From: a bacterium
GTDB taxonomy: Bacteria > Sysuimicrobiota > Sysuimicrobiia > Sysuimicrobiales > Segetimicrobiaceae
Length of the DNA: 40,708 nucleotides
Assembly: GCA_035295165.1 (NCBI GenBank)
Contig: DATGJN010000031.1
Coordinates: 1 to 40,708, forward strand
Reading direction: 5' to 3'
Below the pieces are notes generated by a model. That model did no database searches. It had not been told where the DNA came from and was given only the letters and a program-made list of their open reading frames with translations. The translations under genes were made by a program, and so were the position numbers. Of this stretch, positions 7,156-15,020 are shown in pieces. Positions within the stretch are counted from its first letter, which is position 1. Each line of letters opens with the position of its first letter.

Positions 7156-7491
7156 ATGATCCAAGCCCAGTTCACGATTTCGGGTGCAACGGTCACAGCG
7201 GGCCACATTCTTGAAGTCACGGTGACGCACCCGACTATTAGCAAGCGCGTGGTCTCGTACGTCTGCCTCGGGAGTGAAGCCAACTCGGCGGCTGTTGCGA
7301 CAGCGGTGGCGTCGGCACTCTCCAACGATACGGGACTCGGCGCGAAGGGGATCACGGCCTCTGCGTCGGGCGGGACGGTCACGCTCAAGTTTCCCTACTT
7401 GGTCAACGGTGACGTGCACCCGACGATCACGACGGTGAGCGTCGCAGGACCAACTCTATCTGTAAGCGGCGCAATCACGGCGGCAACGTAA
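7156..7491 (+). CDS. Beta-rich, phage-structural-like domain protein
   Basis: 111 aa from the ATG at 7156, four bases after the previous stop and preceded by GAGGTG. Its pattern is an opening strand pair (AQFTISGATVTAGHILEVTV), then SEANSAAVATAVASALSND and ITASASGGTVTLKFP. This is typical of repeated beta domains in phage tail or surface proteins (a flexible Ala-rich helix between strand pairs). It is a single domain without signal peptide. The role is unknown; no other virion gene was recognised. Confidence 0.6.
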   Translation: MIQAQFTISGATVTAGHILEVTVTHPTISKRVVSYVCLGSEANSAAVATAVASALSNDTGLGAKGITASASGGTVTLKFPYLVNGDVHPTITTVSVAGPTLSVSGAITAAT

Positions 7492-7508
7492 GGCGCAAAA
7501 CACACGAC

Positions 7509-7545
7509 CACCGAGGACCACTGCTTGGCGGCGGGTGCCTCGGTG
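7509..7545 (+). promoter_or_regulatory. Intergenic stem-loop
   Basis: A perfect 8-bp inverted repeat (CACCGAGG at 7509-7516, CCTCGGTG at 7538-7545) with a 21-nt loop fills the gap after the 7156-7491 gene. It has no T-run. It could protect the upstream mRNA or affect translation of the next gene, which lacks a clear ribosome site. Confidence 0.35.
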
Positions 7546-7567
7546 ATCGGGACGGACGGTGTTGCAG

Positions 7568-7969
7568 ATGAGCGTTTCGGGAGGTCGGCTTCGTGTTCCT
7601 GTCGCGCGGGGGTTCCCGACAACACTTTACACCATCGAAGGGCGTGTTGCCGGGATCGTCAAGATGAACAAGCACCGCGAGGTCTACTTGGAGCGGCTCG
7701 GCGACATGCGGCATGTGTTCGGGCCACCGCTCGTGATGGAGGCGGGCTTTGCGTTCGATGTTGAGACGATCAGTGACGCACGCGATCTCGGCGCGGAATG
7801 GGTCATTGTCGTGACGCGCAACGGACGCAAGCGGTGGATCGCTCGGCTCGATGCGTTCGCGGAGCACGGGCAACCGTTTCGAGTCGAGGGGTACAATGCT
7901 CAACTTTGTCTTGCGCTCCGGCACTGGAAGGTGCGCGAACTCACTCGGCATTTGGTCGGTGCGTCATGA
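7568..7969 (+). CDS. Hypothetical protein
   Basis: 133 aa from the ATG at 7568, in frame with a GTG at 7559; the true start is uncertain because neither has a good ribosome site. The sequence mixes strands and helices: VYLERLGDMRHVFGPPLVM, a central acidic piece (DVETISDARDLGAEWVIVVT), then GRKRWIARLDAFAEHG and a C-terminal LCLALRHWKV. This layout recurs in small mobile-element proteins of unknown function. It belongs to the rightward block. Confidence 0.55.
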   Translation: MSVSGGRLRVPVARGFPTTLYTIEGRVAGIVKMNKHREVYLERLGDMRHVFGPPLVMEAGFAFDVETISDARDLGAEWVIVVTRNGRKRWIARLDAFAEHGQPFRVEGYNAQLCLALRHWKVRELTRHLVGAS

Positions 7970-8006
7970 TCGCGGTCGCGGCGGAACATTGAGACAAAGA
8001 GGTGAT

Positions 8007-8627
8007 ATGGCGATGGAGACCCTGTACGTTGCCCTCGACAACTTTAGTTACGTGTTCGGCGACCACGGACGAGTCCGTTCGTTCAAGGCGGGCGAAGTGC
8101 TGTCCGATAGCCTTGTCGCTCTCTTCGGGACCGCCACTGTGCCCGTCGTGAAACAGAGCGAGCAAGACTGCTACTGGTGGTGTTCGGCGTGCCGCAGTCT
8201 GCACGATCTTGATCCGGAGACGTGCACTGTGGATCATCGCACCCCGATTTGGCGTGTTCCAGCGCCCATCCGTTGCGCAATACCGACCGGTGGCGTCAGA
8301 TCGTACGAAATGGGTCAGCACATTTTCGATCCGCTCGACGTGCAGGCGCTCAGGGGCACCAACGTCCCGGTCGAGGCGGTCGAAGACGCCGCATTGTGCG
8401 CGCTGGTCTGTAACAACTGCGGCGCTCGATACCGTAGGGTAATCGCTGCGGGATATCCGGTCGAAGAGGCAAGACGCTTGCGAGCACGCGACCAGCGAGA
8501 CGCTCAACTGCTGGAAGACGCGGCGATCATCGAGCGAGAGCATGCCCGACGTGCCGCTGCTAAGAAGGAGCGGTCGTATGCGCGCATTGCGGCGCTCAAG
8601 GCCAAGATGGCACAGGAGGAGCGCTGA
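8007..8627 (+). CDS. Zinc-ribbon and coiled-coil protein
   Basis: 206 aa from the ATG at 8007, preceded by AAAGAGGTG. Two CxxC pairs (Cys59-Cys62 and Cys135-Cys138), with further Cys at 55, 73, 90 and 131, suggest one or two structural zinc sites. Residues about 145-206 are strongly helical and charged (EEARRLRARDQRDAQLLEDA, HARRAAAKKERS), probably a coiled coil. The stop overlaps the next start by one base (TGATG). Function unknown. Confidence 0.6.
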   Translation: MAMETLYVALDNFSYVFGDHGRVRSFKAGEVLSDSLVALFGTATVPVVKQSEQDCYWWCSACRSLHDLDPETCTVDHRTPIWRVPAPIRCAIPTGGVRSYEMGQHIFDPLDVQALRGTNVPVEAVEDAALCALVCNNCGARYRRVIAAGYPVEEARRLRARDQRDAQLLEDAAIIEREHARRAAAKKERSYARIAALKAKMAQEER

Positions 8628-8935
8628 TGGACATCAAGGACGTGAAGGCAATGAGTCCCAACGAGTATCGAGCGTACAAAGCGCAGTTTTTGGCCGACTC
8701 GGAGCGAGAGAACCGGCGGGCGAGTGTGATGCTCTCGAAGCCGGGCGGCATCGTGAAGTCTCGTCATCAACGGAAGCAGGGGGACGCGACACGGGTTGAA
8801 GCCGAGAAGACAGCGGCGCTCCTCGCCGCAGGCACGCCGCCCGAACACTTTTCGTTGAACGACATGGATCGTGCCGCGAGAGCGGTGCTCAAGGGGGCAC
8901 TTCTCGCGGAACTTAGAAAGACTGGCCGGTACTAA
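8627..8935 (+). CDS. Hypothetical small helical protein
   Basis: 102 aa, charged and predicted helical (MDIKDVKAMSPNEYRAYKAQ at the N-terminus; LNDMDRAARAVLKGALLAEL at the C-terminus), with no signal peptide or known motif. It starts one base into the upstream stop, with AGGAGGAG just before, so it is translated with the zinc-ribbon protein and may act with it. Confidence 0.6.
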   Translation: MDIKDVKAMSPNEYRAYKAQFLADSERENRRASVMLSKPGGIVKSRHQRKQGDATRVEAEKTAALLAAGTPPEHFSLNDMDRAARAVLKGALLAELRKTGRY

Positions 8936-8980
8936 CAGCGTGACCTTCGCAAACCCTGGGAAAATAAGAGGTTGCTCACG

Positions 8981-9106
8981 ATGTCTCGAGTAGATTGGTT
9001 GAAACGGCACTTTTCGGGGCGGTTTCGTCACCTCCCCACGGGGACCCCGGCCTCTACGGGACACGCAGACGCCTCAGAAGCGATTCTGACGGGTGGTGCT
9101 AGGTGA
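8981..9106 (+). CDS. Possible 41-aa small protein
   Basis: ATG at 8981 with AAGAGG about ten bases upstream and a TGA at 9104-9106. It would encode a short basic peptide beginning MSRVDWLKRHFSGRF. It follows the rightward block by 45 bases. The evidence is only the start signal and position. The remaining bases to 9323 show no convincing gene. Confidence 0.3.
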   Translation: MSRVDWLKRHFSGRFRHLPTGTPASTGHADASEAILTGGAR

Positions 9107-9323
9107 GTTTTCGGAGGTCGCATCGGCGTTCTCGCGGGCCCCCGCGGTTCATCATGGCCAAAACCGTGCGGACGCACTCGGCAACTTGACACTCTCGGGG
9201 CACCTCAGTCCACTGATGACTCTTGTCCGCAGTTGCTTGCGGTAGATTTCCGTGTCCGTCGTCGCGCCGCCAGCGTCCCGTCACAATCGACGCTACGCAA
9301 TCCTACTCTCGGAAGATTCGTAG

Positions 9324-10409
9324 TCACCTAAAAGTCGCAAGGATGCTCCCGTGATCGCCATCGCAAGGAGTACCGGCTCCTGTCATATTGTAGGATCCCA
9401 CCATCGTGGCCTGCGAGAAAATGGAGAACTTGAATGTGGCGACGACACTGCCCCCATTCCCTTGTGCAATACCGCTCACGATGTCATGTGGTTGACCGTA
9501 ACCTATGCCTGTCGAGTCCGTACCCGATATTGAAAGATTCCCAAAGCATCCGCCCATTCCCATACTTCCTGTAACTGTTCGCCCACCATATACCTCTTCA
9601 TTCGTCACGATGAAATTCGCAACAAAGACTCCGCTCCTGCCGGTTACCGCACTCTTCCATGTTCCAGACCAGGCGGGCGATCCCGTGGGAACGGTGGGTT
9701 GCGGCAAGTTCGGTGAAGGCGGAATCGGCGGAGGCGGGATTGGTGAAGACGCAGCAGGAAGGGGCGCAAGAGCAGTGCCCCCAAGGAGTAAGCGAGCGGA
9801 GTTTATTGCAGCGGCGAAGTTAATGCCCTGTTGTTCACCGCGCAGTGTGCCGCGCACAATACCGATCACATCTCCCTGAAGATTGAATACCGGCCCGCCG
9901 CTGTTCCCAGGACTCACCGGAGCCTGAATCTGCAGGAGGTTCGCTCGGATCGCGCTAACAATGCCCACCGTAACCGTCGCAGTTGCCGTGCCCAAATCTT
10001 CGATACGCGGAAATCCAATAACAACAACCGTTTCGCCCTCGTGCGTTCTGTTAATGTCACCGAGCGACAGAGGACGTACCGGTAGGTTAGGTATGCTCAA
10101 AACCGCGACATCATTCGCTTGACTGCTTCGCACAAGTCGCGCCTGTACTGCTGGATACTCGGGAAATTTCAGAGCGATTTGTGTCGCTCCTTGCACCACG
10201 TGATTAGCCGTTAGCACTAGTCCATTGCCAATGAAAAATCCGGTGCCTGAAAACACGCCCTTAGGCCCTTTTGCAAGGATCACGGCCACGCTAGATTTGG
10301 CATTCGCGACGACTACTTCTACATCTTGCGCCTTCGCAGTCGGAATCGACAGCAGACATCCCGAGGCAAGAAACAGTACGGCAATACATCCGGAGACCGT
10401 ACGGCGCAT
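9324..10409 (-). CDS. Secreted trypsin-like serine protease (HtrA-type catalytic domain)
   Basis: 361 aa. A signal peptide (cleavage near AKA-Q, residue 27) precedes a chymotrypsin-fold protease domain, residues about 30-210, with the full triad: His70 (TANHVV), Asp100 (ANDVAVL) and Ser170 (GNSGGP). There is no PDZ domain. A proline-rich linker (about 216-245) leads to a C-terminal beta-rich domain of about 110 residues with two Cys, possibly a binding domain. AGGGGGAG precedes the ATG at 10409. It is a single leftward gene. It probably acts outside the membrane; the substrate is unknown. Confidence 0.85.
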   Translation of the reverse strand: MRRTVSGCIAVLFLASGCLLSIPTAKAQDVEVVVANAKSSVAVILAKGPKGVFSGTGFFIGNGLVLTANHVVQGATQIALKFPEYPAVQARLVRSSQANDVAVLSIPNLPVRPLSLGDINRTHEGETVVVIGFPRIEDLGTATATVTVGIVSAIRANLLQIQAPVSPGNSGGPVFNLQGDVIGIVRGTLRGEQQGINFAAAINSARLLLGGTALAPLPAASSPIPPPPIPPSPNLPQPTVPTGSPAWSGTWKSAVTGRSGVFVANFIVTNEEVYGGRTVTGSMGMGGCFGNLSISGTDSTGIGYGQPHDIVSGIAQGNGGSVVATFKFSIFSQATMVGSYNMTGAGTPCDGDHGSILATFR

Positions 10410-10644
10410 AGTCTCCCCCTCTTCAGCGCACTTCTCACATTGCTTCCCTATACCCGCAGGGACTCCTGGCTAGACTATCGGACGGGCCTCAAATGAGATC
10501 TCGTGCGGCAAGTTATGCGCTCAACCCGCGCGCACACTTAACTGGGCGTTTGTTCGGCAGGACCCCAACACCGAACAATGGGAAGACGTTGGGGGAAGAC
10601 GTTGGCGCTGGCGATTCTGCGATCTCCCGAAAGGTGTGACTGTC

Positions 10645-10983
10645 GTGTCCGAACAGGAACACGCCCCCCGCGATTTCCCCGGCTTCCTGCGCTCGGCGGA
10701 AGGTGGCTATTTGAAAATCGAAGACTTCTTGACCTTCGTTTCGGGCGCATCAAGCGCGAAGGGCGACACGAAAGCACGGGCGATGGCCTGGCTCAAGCGA
10801 CAGGGGATCACCGGCCCGGTTGAGGCGCTGTCGCCGGTTGAGGTGAGCCGGTTAACTGAGGCCGCGAGACAGGTGATTCTCGCGCGGAAGGGACGAGAGA
10901 AGCGCGAACTCACGCGCCCTGAAGAGGTGGTCCCCCCGAGCGGTAGCGCAGCGGATGCCGACCCGCCGGACAAACCGGAGTGA
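10645..10983 (+). CDS. Hypothetical protein
   Basis: 112 aa. The GTG at 10645 is preferred because AAAGGTG lies eight bases before it; a GTG at 10636 is too close to that site. The N-terminal half (FLRSAEGGYLKIEDFLTFVSG, then KARAMAWLKRQGITGPVE) is helical and could hold a small DNA-binding fold. The C-terminus is acidic and Pro-rich. A direct repeat GGGAAGACGTT lies about 50 bases upstream. No family recognised. Confidence 0.5.
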   Translation: MSEQEHAPRDFPGFLRSAEGGYLKIEDFLTFVSGASSAKGDTKARAMAWLKRQGITGPVEALSPVEVSRLTEAARQVILARKGREKRELTRPEEVVPPSGSAADADPPDKPE

Positions 10984-11030
10984 CCACATCGTCCAACAGC
11001 GCGCCGTCGGGGTCGAACGCCGCGAAACGT

Positions 11031-11348
11031 CTACGAGCCAGGATCGCGCCGGATCACCTTCCTGGCCAACTTGCCTGCGAACGATAGACCACTCTCTAGT
11101 TCCTTCTGCGCCTTCACGAACAACCGCCCCAGTAGCGGAAGACGGGCAGCAAAAACCTTCTCCCATCGCGCTCGGAGAATCCCGGGAATCGCCAATACGC
11201 GTTTGATCGCAGGGTGATGGTCGACGTGCGGCAGTTCGCGGTGTCGGTGCCCGAAGAATCCGGACACCTGAACGAGTAGGGTAAGTGCAAGCGCGCACGC
11301 CCCGGTGATTAGAATGCCTGGCCGCCTGCGCTCGGTGGATTTACTCAA
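11031..11348 (-). CDS. Single-pass membrane protein, partner of GIY-YIG gene
   Basis: 105 aa from a TTG start at 11348. A basic N-terminus (MSKSTERRRPG) leads into one membrane helix (about residues 12-32, ILITGACALALTLLVQVSGF), then a long basic soluble part (IPGILRARWEKVFAARLPLL, KLARKVIRR). It starts 28 bases after the GIY-YIG stop and is probably co-transcribed. The ribosome site is weak (GGTGATCC). Unknown function. Confidence 0.5.
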   Translation of the reverse strand: MSKSTERRRPGILITGACALALTLLVQVSGFFGHRHRELPHVDHHPAIKRVLAIPGILRARWEKVFAARLPLLGRLFVKAQKELESGLSFAGKLARKVIRRDPGS

Positions 11349-11376
11349 GGATCACCGTCTGGGGTCAGTCCAGCGA

Positions 11377-11694
11377 TCACTGACGGTTACACACAGGGTC
11401 CCACTTTTCGATCAGATCGTTTTCTTCAGCGCGTCTCGTGTTCTCGTCGCCGGATGTGTGGGCGTGGATGTGCGTTGCACCGTTGCGTTTCGCACAAGCC
11501 TCCCGTTCGTGATCCGCGAGCCGATCTTGCAGGCTAGACGTTTGACCAATGTAGATTGCTGCCCACCAGCCCGGCCTCGTCTGCTTCGCGTAGATGTAGT
11601 TACCTGGTTGGTCCTTGAAGTCACTCCCGATCAGATAGATCCAATAGCCGTACTTCTTCCCAGACGCGCCTTCCCAATCAATCCTATCGGCCAT
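11377..11694 (-). CDS. GIY-YIG nuclease-family protein
   Basis: 105 aa from the ATG at 11694, preceded by GAGGGAGGG. The domain covers nearly the whole protein. NYIYAK and AAIYIGQTSSLQDRLADHE give the paired Tyr-Ile/Tyr-Ile-Gly motif and the Arg-containing helix, followed by HIHAHTSGDENTRRAEENDL with the metal-binding Glu and DPVCNRQ at the end. An N-terminal strand (GYWIYLIG) is an insertion before the motif. The family cuts DNA in repair, restriction, homing and defence. A stand-alone domain of this size next to a membrane protein suggests a dedicated role, not UvrC. Confidence 0.75.
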   Translation of the reverse strand: MADRIDWEGASGKKYGYWIYLIGSDFKDQPGNYIYAKQTRPGWWAAIYIGQTSSLQDRLADHEREACAKRNGATHIHAHTSGDENTRRAEENDLIEKWDPVCNRQ

Positions 11695-11878
11695 CACTAC
11701 CCTCCCTCGCTGGCGGCTTAGAGACTCGGACGCGCAGGCGCTCAAGAACTCAACACCGGCCTATTATGTGAGCACGGCAAAACTCTATCTATCGCTCAGG
11801 GATTATCCAATACCCCACACCGTCGAGTGACATTCCACATTCCCGTCGATTGCTCCTTCAACCGGCTCGTTCAGGCGC

Positions 11879-11905
11879 TGGACATGGTACTAGTGTTCTT
11901 ATAAA
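11879..11905 (+). promoter_or_regulatory. Candidate promoter of the membrane/HEPN cassette
   Basis: TGGACA (11879-11884), a 15-base spacer and TATAAA (11900-11905). The next start codon, GTG at 11908 or 11917, is so close that the mRNA would be nearly or fully leaderless. A similar spacing (TGGACG-15-TAAATA) occurs at 17831-17857 before another GTG start. The short spacer lowers confidence. Confidence 0.35.
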
Positions 11906-11907
11906 CT

Positions 11908-12345
11908 GTGGATAAAGTGGACAAATCGATAGCGGAACGGGTCACGGGGTTGCGTCGGGCGTTCGTTGTCGGCACCGTCGTGATTGCGGGTGCCACGGTG
12001 ACTCTCCCGACCGTGTTTGAGCCGACCAGCGGCGAGGATGTCGGGTGCGCGGTGACGGGCGACTGTCGGTCCGACAATCCCGCGATCACGTCCTCGAAGT
12101 CACACACGGCCGATCCGAGCACCGTCTTCGTCAACGTTAACCAGGACGTAGCCGCGCAGATCGTGACGCCATCCTACTCCATCACCACGCCTTCCGTACA
12201 GGTCGCGATGCAGAGTGCGTCGCACTCGTTCTCGATCACGATGACCCCACGGATGGTGGTCGTCCTCGTGATCGCTGGCGTCGGGGTCTTGCTGCTGACG
12301 ACGAACGCGGCGCACACTCTGGGCGGGAAGTTGATTCGCCCGTGA
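11908..12345 (+). CDS. Two-helix membrane protein of a putative defence cassette
   Basis: 145 aa. One hydrophobic helix lies near each end (about residues 18-37 and 116-134), separated by a Ser/Thr-rich loop of about 78 residues with Cys47 and Cys53, probably outside the membrane. GTG at 11908 or 11917 is the start; no ribosome site is seen and a promoter lies immediately upstream, which suggests leaderless translation. The stop overlaps the next start by four bases (GTGA), so the two proteins are probably made together. No known family. Confidence 0.6.
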   Translation: MDKVDKSIAERVTGLRRAFVVGTVVIAGATVTLPTVFEPTSGEDVGCAVTGDCRSDNPAITSSKSHTADPSTVFVNVNQDVAAQIVTPSYSITTPSVQVAMQSASHSFSITMTPRMVVVLVIAGVGVLLLTTNAAHTLGGKLIRP

Positions 12346-13028
12346 GCGCACCATCCGGATCATCAACACCTCAACGTGTTCTGGAGTGGAAGGCATACCA
12401 TCGTGAGATGCGTGATCGCGAACTCCTCAATCTCTTCGTGACCGGCACGGTGCTTCGGCGCATGATTCAGTTGGTTGGGAAGAAGCGCGCGAAAACGCAC
12501 CTGTTAACCCGGTATGGCGAGGTTGTGCACAGCACGCTCCGGCATGTACATGCGACGTGGGGAGCAATCGCGGTCCGGCGCATGGTAGATACGACGCGCG
12601 GCACGCGGTCGCTGATGCGCTTGCTGATCGCGATACAAGATCGTTCGTCGGAAATCACGCGCGTCTGGTTCGTCTCTGAGTGGAATCCAGACCTGCGCGA
12701 TGTCGCCGAAAAAACCTTTGACCGGATTGCGGGGCGGAAAAACCCGCACCTGACCAAGCAGACTGTTCTCGATGACCAGCGATACCTTCGAGACAGGACG
12801 CAGAAGATTGTGAATTGGGCAAATGCGTACGTGGCCCATCACGGCACGCCTCCGCCGACCTCCCCGACCTTCCGCGACCTGCGGTTAGCCATCAACGCGG
12901 TGGTCCGCGTCAACAACAAATACGCCGAACTCTTGCTCGAACGCAAAGCAATGATGCCAACGATTCTGGAGCCCTGGGAATCTGTGTTCGAGGTGCCCTG
13001 GGTGGCGAAACGGCGGAAGCGACACTAG
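12342..13028 (+). CDS. AbiU2/HEPN-like protein
   Basis: 228 aa, helical and basic. The C-terminal half resembles AbiU2-type HEPN proteins: WANAYVAHHG (His156) at the place of the usual RNKxxAH motif, then PTFRDLRLAINAVVRVNNKY and a closing PWESVFEVPW (211-220). The Arg expected six residues before His156 is Ala150, so RNase activity of the usual kind is doubtful; Arg142 could compensate. HEPN proteins commonly serve in abortive infection and toxin-antitoxin systems. It overlaps the membrane-protein gene by four bases. The assignment is by pattern only. Confidence 0.5.
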   Translation: MSAPSGSSTPQRVLEWKAYHREMRDRELLNLFVTGTVLRRMIQLVGKKRAKTHLLTRYGEVVHSTLRHVHATWGAIAVRRMVDTTRGTRSLMRLLIAIQDRSSEITRVWFVSEWNPDLRDVAEKTFDRIAGRKNPHLTKQTVLDDQRYLRDRTQKIVNWANAYVAHHGTPPPTSPTFRDLRLAINAVVRVNNKYAELLLERKAMMPTILEPWESVFEVPWVAKRRKRH

Positions 13029-13051
13029 GCTTGACGAGGGAGGATCGGGAT

Positions 13052-13354
13052 ATGACGACAATGATGCCACCGCGCGCGCCCGTGATGCTGTATCGTGATG
13101 AAAACCAAATGCCTCTTGAGGAGGGTGTGCAGGAGTGGTTTCTGAGCAACCAAATACCAACACCACACGGACGCATCCAGGTTCCAGGTCGTCGCGGCGA
13201 AGTGTACCATGTCGGAAGACTTGTCAGCGAACTAACGACCGAGTGGCCGCCCGTCGTTCGCAACTGGCTGAGACAGTTCGGTTCGAGCAACCCGGAAGCG
13301 CTCGTGATCGAGTGGAGATCCGAAAAGCCGCAAGGCGTGTCGCGGGCGGGCTGA
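13052..13354 (+). CDS. Small protein, third gene of the cassette
   Basis: 100 aa from the ATG at 13052, preceded by GGGAGG and 23 bases after the HEPN-like gene. It reads as a compact mixed fold (QEWFLSNQIPTPHGRIQVPG, EVYHVGRLVSELTTEWPPVV, NWLRQFGSSNPEALVIEWRS). No signal peptide or known family. The position suggests a partner, for example an antitoxin or adaptor, but nothing in the sequence shows this. Confidence 0.55.
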   Translation: MTTMMPPRAPVMLYRDENQMPLEEGVQEWFLSNQIPTPHGRIQVPGRRGEVYHVGRLVSELTTEWPPVVRNWLRQFGSSNPEALVIEWRSEKPQGVSRAG

Positions 13355-13648
13355 TTCCCGCTCTTCTTGGTGAGACGAGAACGATACACACACAACAAAT
13401 GGTTTTACGATTTTGCTCGTAAGTTGAATGGACTATGGGAGCAGCCAGCCCCCTCGCCGCATCCTGAAAAGTCAGACACCCCCCCGGCACCCTCCGTCTC
13501 ATCGTCTCTACTCGACGTGGTCTCTCACCAAGGAACTGAGATCACCGCCCGCGATCACTTCATCGCTGTGGTGTGCGACAGTGCTTCCGACTCGCGTACA
13601 GCAGCCCCAGGATGGGGCCTAGGATGCCCTAGGAGCGATCCTGAGAGG

Positions 13649-13680
13649 CGGGACGAGGAAGAAGGTATCCTCCCGTTTTG
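13649..13680 (+). terminator. Terminator-like hairpin after the cassette
   Basis: CGGG plus GAGGA (13649-13659, with a 2-base bulge) pairs with TCCTCCCG (13668-13675) and is followed by TTTT. It lies about 300 bases after the 13354 stop and before the recombinase promoter. The bases between (13355-13648) hold a second palindrome (CCTAGG atgc CCTAGG near 13619) but no convincing gene. Confidence 0.5.
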
Positions 13681-13743
13681 AGGCAGCGCAGCGTTCGTTT
13701 TCGTGCCTACTGGTAGGCAAGATGGACGACAACCGTTCGCTTC

Positions 13744-13771
13744 TTGACCATCTCAGCAGATGGCGTAGTGT
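13744..13771 (+). promoter_or_regulatory. Candidate promoter of serine recombinase
   Basis: TTGACC (13744-13749), a 16-base spacer and TAGTGT (13766-13771), 37 bases upstream of the recombinase start. The -35 is good and the -10 moderate. Confidence 0.45.
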
Positions 13772-13808
13772 GTGAAGTAGCAGCAGAACGGACAAGGGGG
13801 AGCGAGGC

Positions 13809-14498
13809 ATGAGAGCGATAGGCTATGTAAGAGTCTCTACTGCCGATCAAACCAACGACGGGATCAGTCTCGATGTCCAAACGGCGCGCATCGAAGCCTA
13901 TGCCGCGATGATGAACCTCGAACTGGTTGTGATCATCCGCGAAGAGGGCGTCTCGGCATCGATTCCGCTCAAGGATCGTCCTGGCGGGAAGCAAGTGCTC
14001 GCGGCGCTTTGGGAACAGGACGTCCGACACGTTGTCGCACTCAAGTTGGATCGGCTGTTCAGAGACGCCGCCGACTGTCTCACCCAGACGAAGGAGTGGG
14101 ATACTGCCGGAATCGCGCTACACCTGGTCGATATGGGCGGGATGACGCTCAATACGGCGTCGGCGATGGGCCGGATGTTCCTCACGATCAGTGCCGCGTT
14201 TGCGGAGTTGGAGCGGAACCTCATCAGCGAGCGGACCAGTCAAGCCTTGCAGCACAAGAAATCACGCGGCGAACCTGTCGGGAGACCGCCGTTCGGGTTC
14301 AAGATGGTCGATCACCGGCTGGTACCGATCCCTGAAGAACTCGCAATCATCGCCGAGGTCAAACGGCAGCGGGCGGAAGGTCGCACCCTCTGGCAGATCG
14401 CGAACTATCTCAGGGAACAGAACGTGCCGACGCGACAGAACGGAGCATGGCGGCATAACTCGGTGCGGCAACTCTTGAGCGTAACGGAGACAGCGTAA
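13809..14498 (+). CDS. Small serine recombinase (resolvase/invertase family)
   Basis: 229 aa. The resolvase domain (about residues 1-145) has the nucleophile Ser10 (YVRVSTADQ), the conserved LDRLFRD region and the long helix with ELERNLISERT. A recombinase-type DNA-binding part follows (RGEPVGRPPFGF, then WQIANYLREQNVPTRQNGAWRHNSVRQLL). Length is that of small resolvases rather than large integrases. GGGGGAGCGAGG precedes the ATG. It is a second recombinase beside the integrase and may resolve dimers or invert a segment. No crossover site was identified with certainty. Confidence 0.9.
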   Translation: MRAIGYVRVSTADQTNDGISLDVQTARIEAYAAMMNLELVVIIREEGVSASIPLKDRPGGKQVLAALWEQDVRHVVALKLDRLFRDAADCLTQTKEWDTAGIALHLVDMGGMTLNTASAMGRMFLTISAAFAELERNLISERTSQALQHKKSRGEPVGRPPFGFKMVDHRLVPIPEELAIIAEVKRQRAEGRTLWQIANYLREQNVPTRQNGAWRHNSVRQLLSVTETA

Positions 14499-15020
14499 GC
14501 GTTCGGAGATTCGCGGTTCAAACCCTCTCCAAAATCGCAAGAGTCGCCATAGTCGAAGCCTCTCGGAGCGATCTGAGGGGCTCTTCGATTTGAGTCCATC
14601 CATTAAAAGGTTTCCCCGAGGGGTGTGGATTGCATGTCGAGAGCGTGGGCGCTGGAATCCCGACAGGAACCCGTGCGGAATCGACCGGAGCGCTCTTGCT
14701 GTTCCACGAGAGTGTGTGTTCTCTGTAGCATCGCGGTGATCGTTCTCTAAGTTGTCTGTACCAAGGGAACGGGAATCTGCCGCCCGCGAAGCAGACGCCG
14801 TGGTGCGAATCGTACAAGCGCATGCAAGCCGCGCCGTGACGCTCCCCGGCGCTTGGTGAATATACAAGCATAACTTGTGGTGAAAACCGCTCGATTCCGT
14901 CAATATTCAAGCGGAGTCTGCATCAGATTTGGAGGCTCCGCGACGAGCATAGCGGTGAGCGCAGCGGCTGACGTGCGCGGCGAGAAACGAGTCATCTCGG
15001 TGATCGTCTACACCCACCGC
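14499..15020. other. Gene-free stretch with palindromes
   Basis: No convincing gene. A long imperfect hairpin (arms 14555-14562 and 14575-14586) follows the recombinase. A perfect 5-5-5 palindrome (ACAAG cataa CTTGT, 14864-14878) overlaps a possible leftward -10 (TATATT, complement of 14858-14863) with a weak -35 (TTTTCA) 16 bases upstream. These could be a recombination site or an antisense/non-coding transcript; neither is shown. Confidence 0.35.

Noticed and set aside
9099-9284. 61-aa leftward frame
   Set aside because: GTG start without ribosome site; no family pattern.
13367-13681. 104-aa rightward frame
   Set aside because: No ribosome site, low-complexity composition, and its end overlaps the terminator-like hairpin at 13649-13680.
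14505-14535. tRNA-like GGTTCAAACCC
   Set aside because: The flanking bases do not form a T stem and no anticodon arm is upstream.
14518-14910. 130-aa leftward frame
   Set aside because: No ribosome site, no recognisable domain, and it runs through palindromes and the hairpin after the recombinase.
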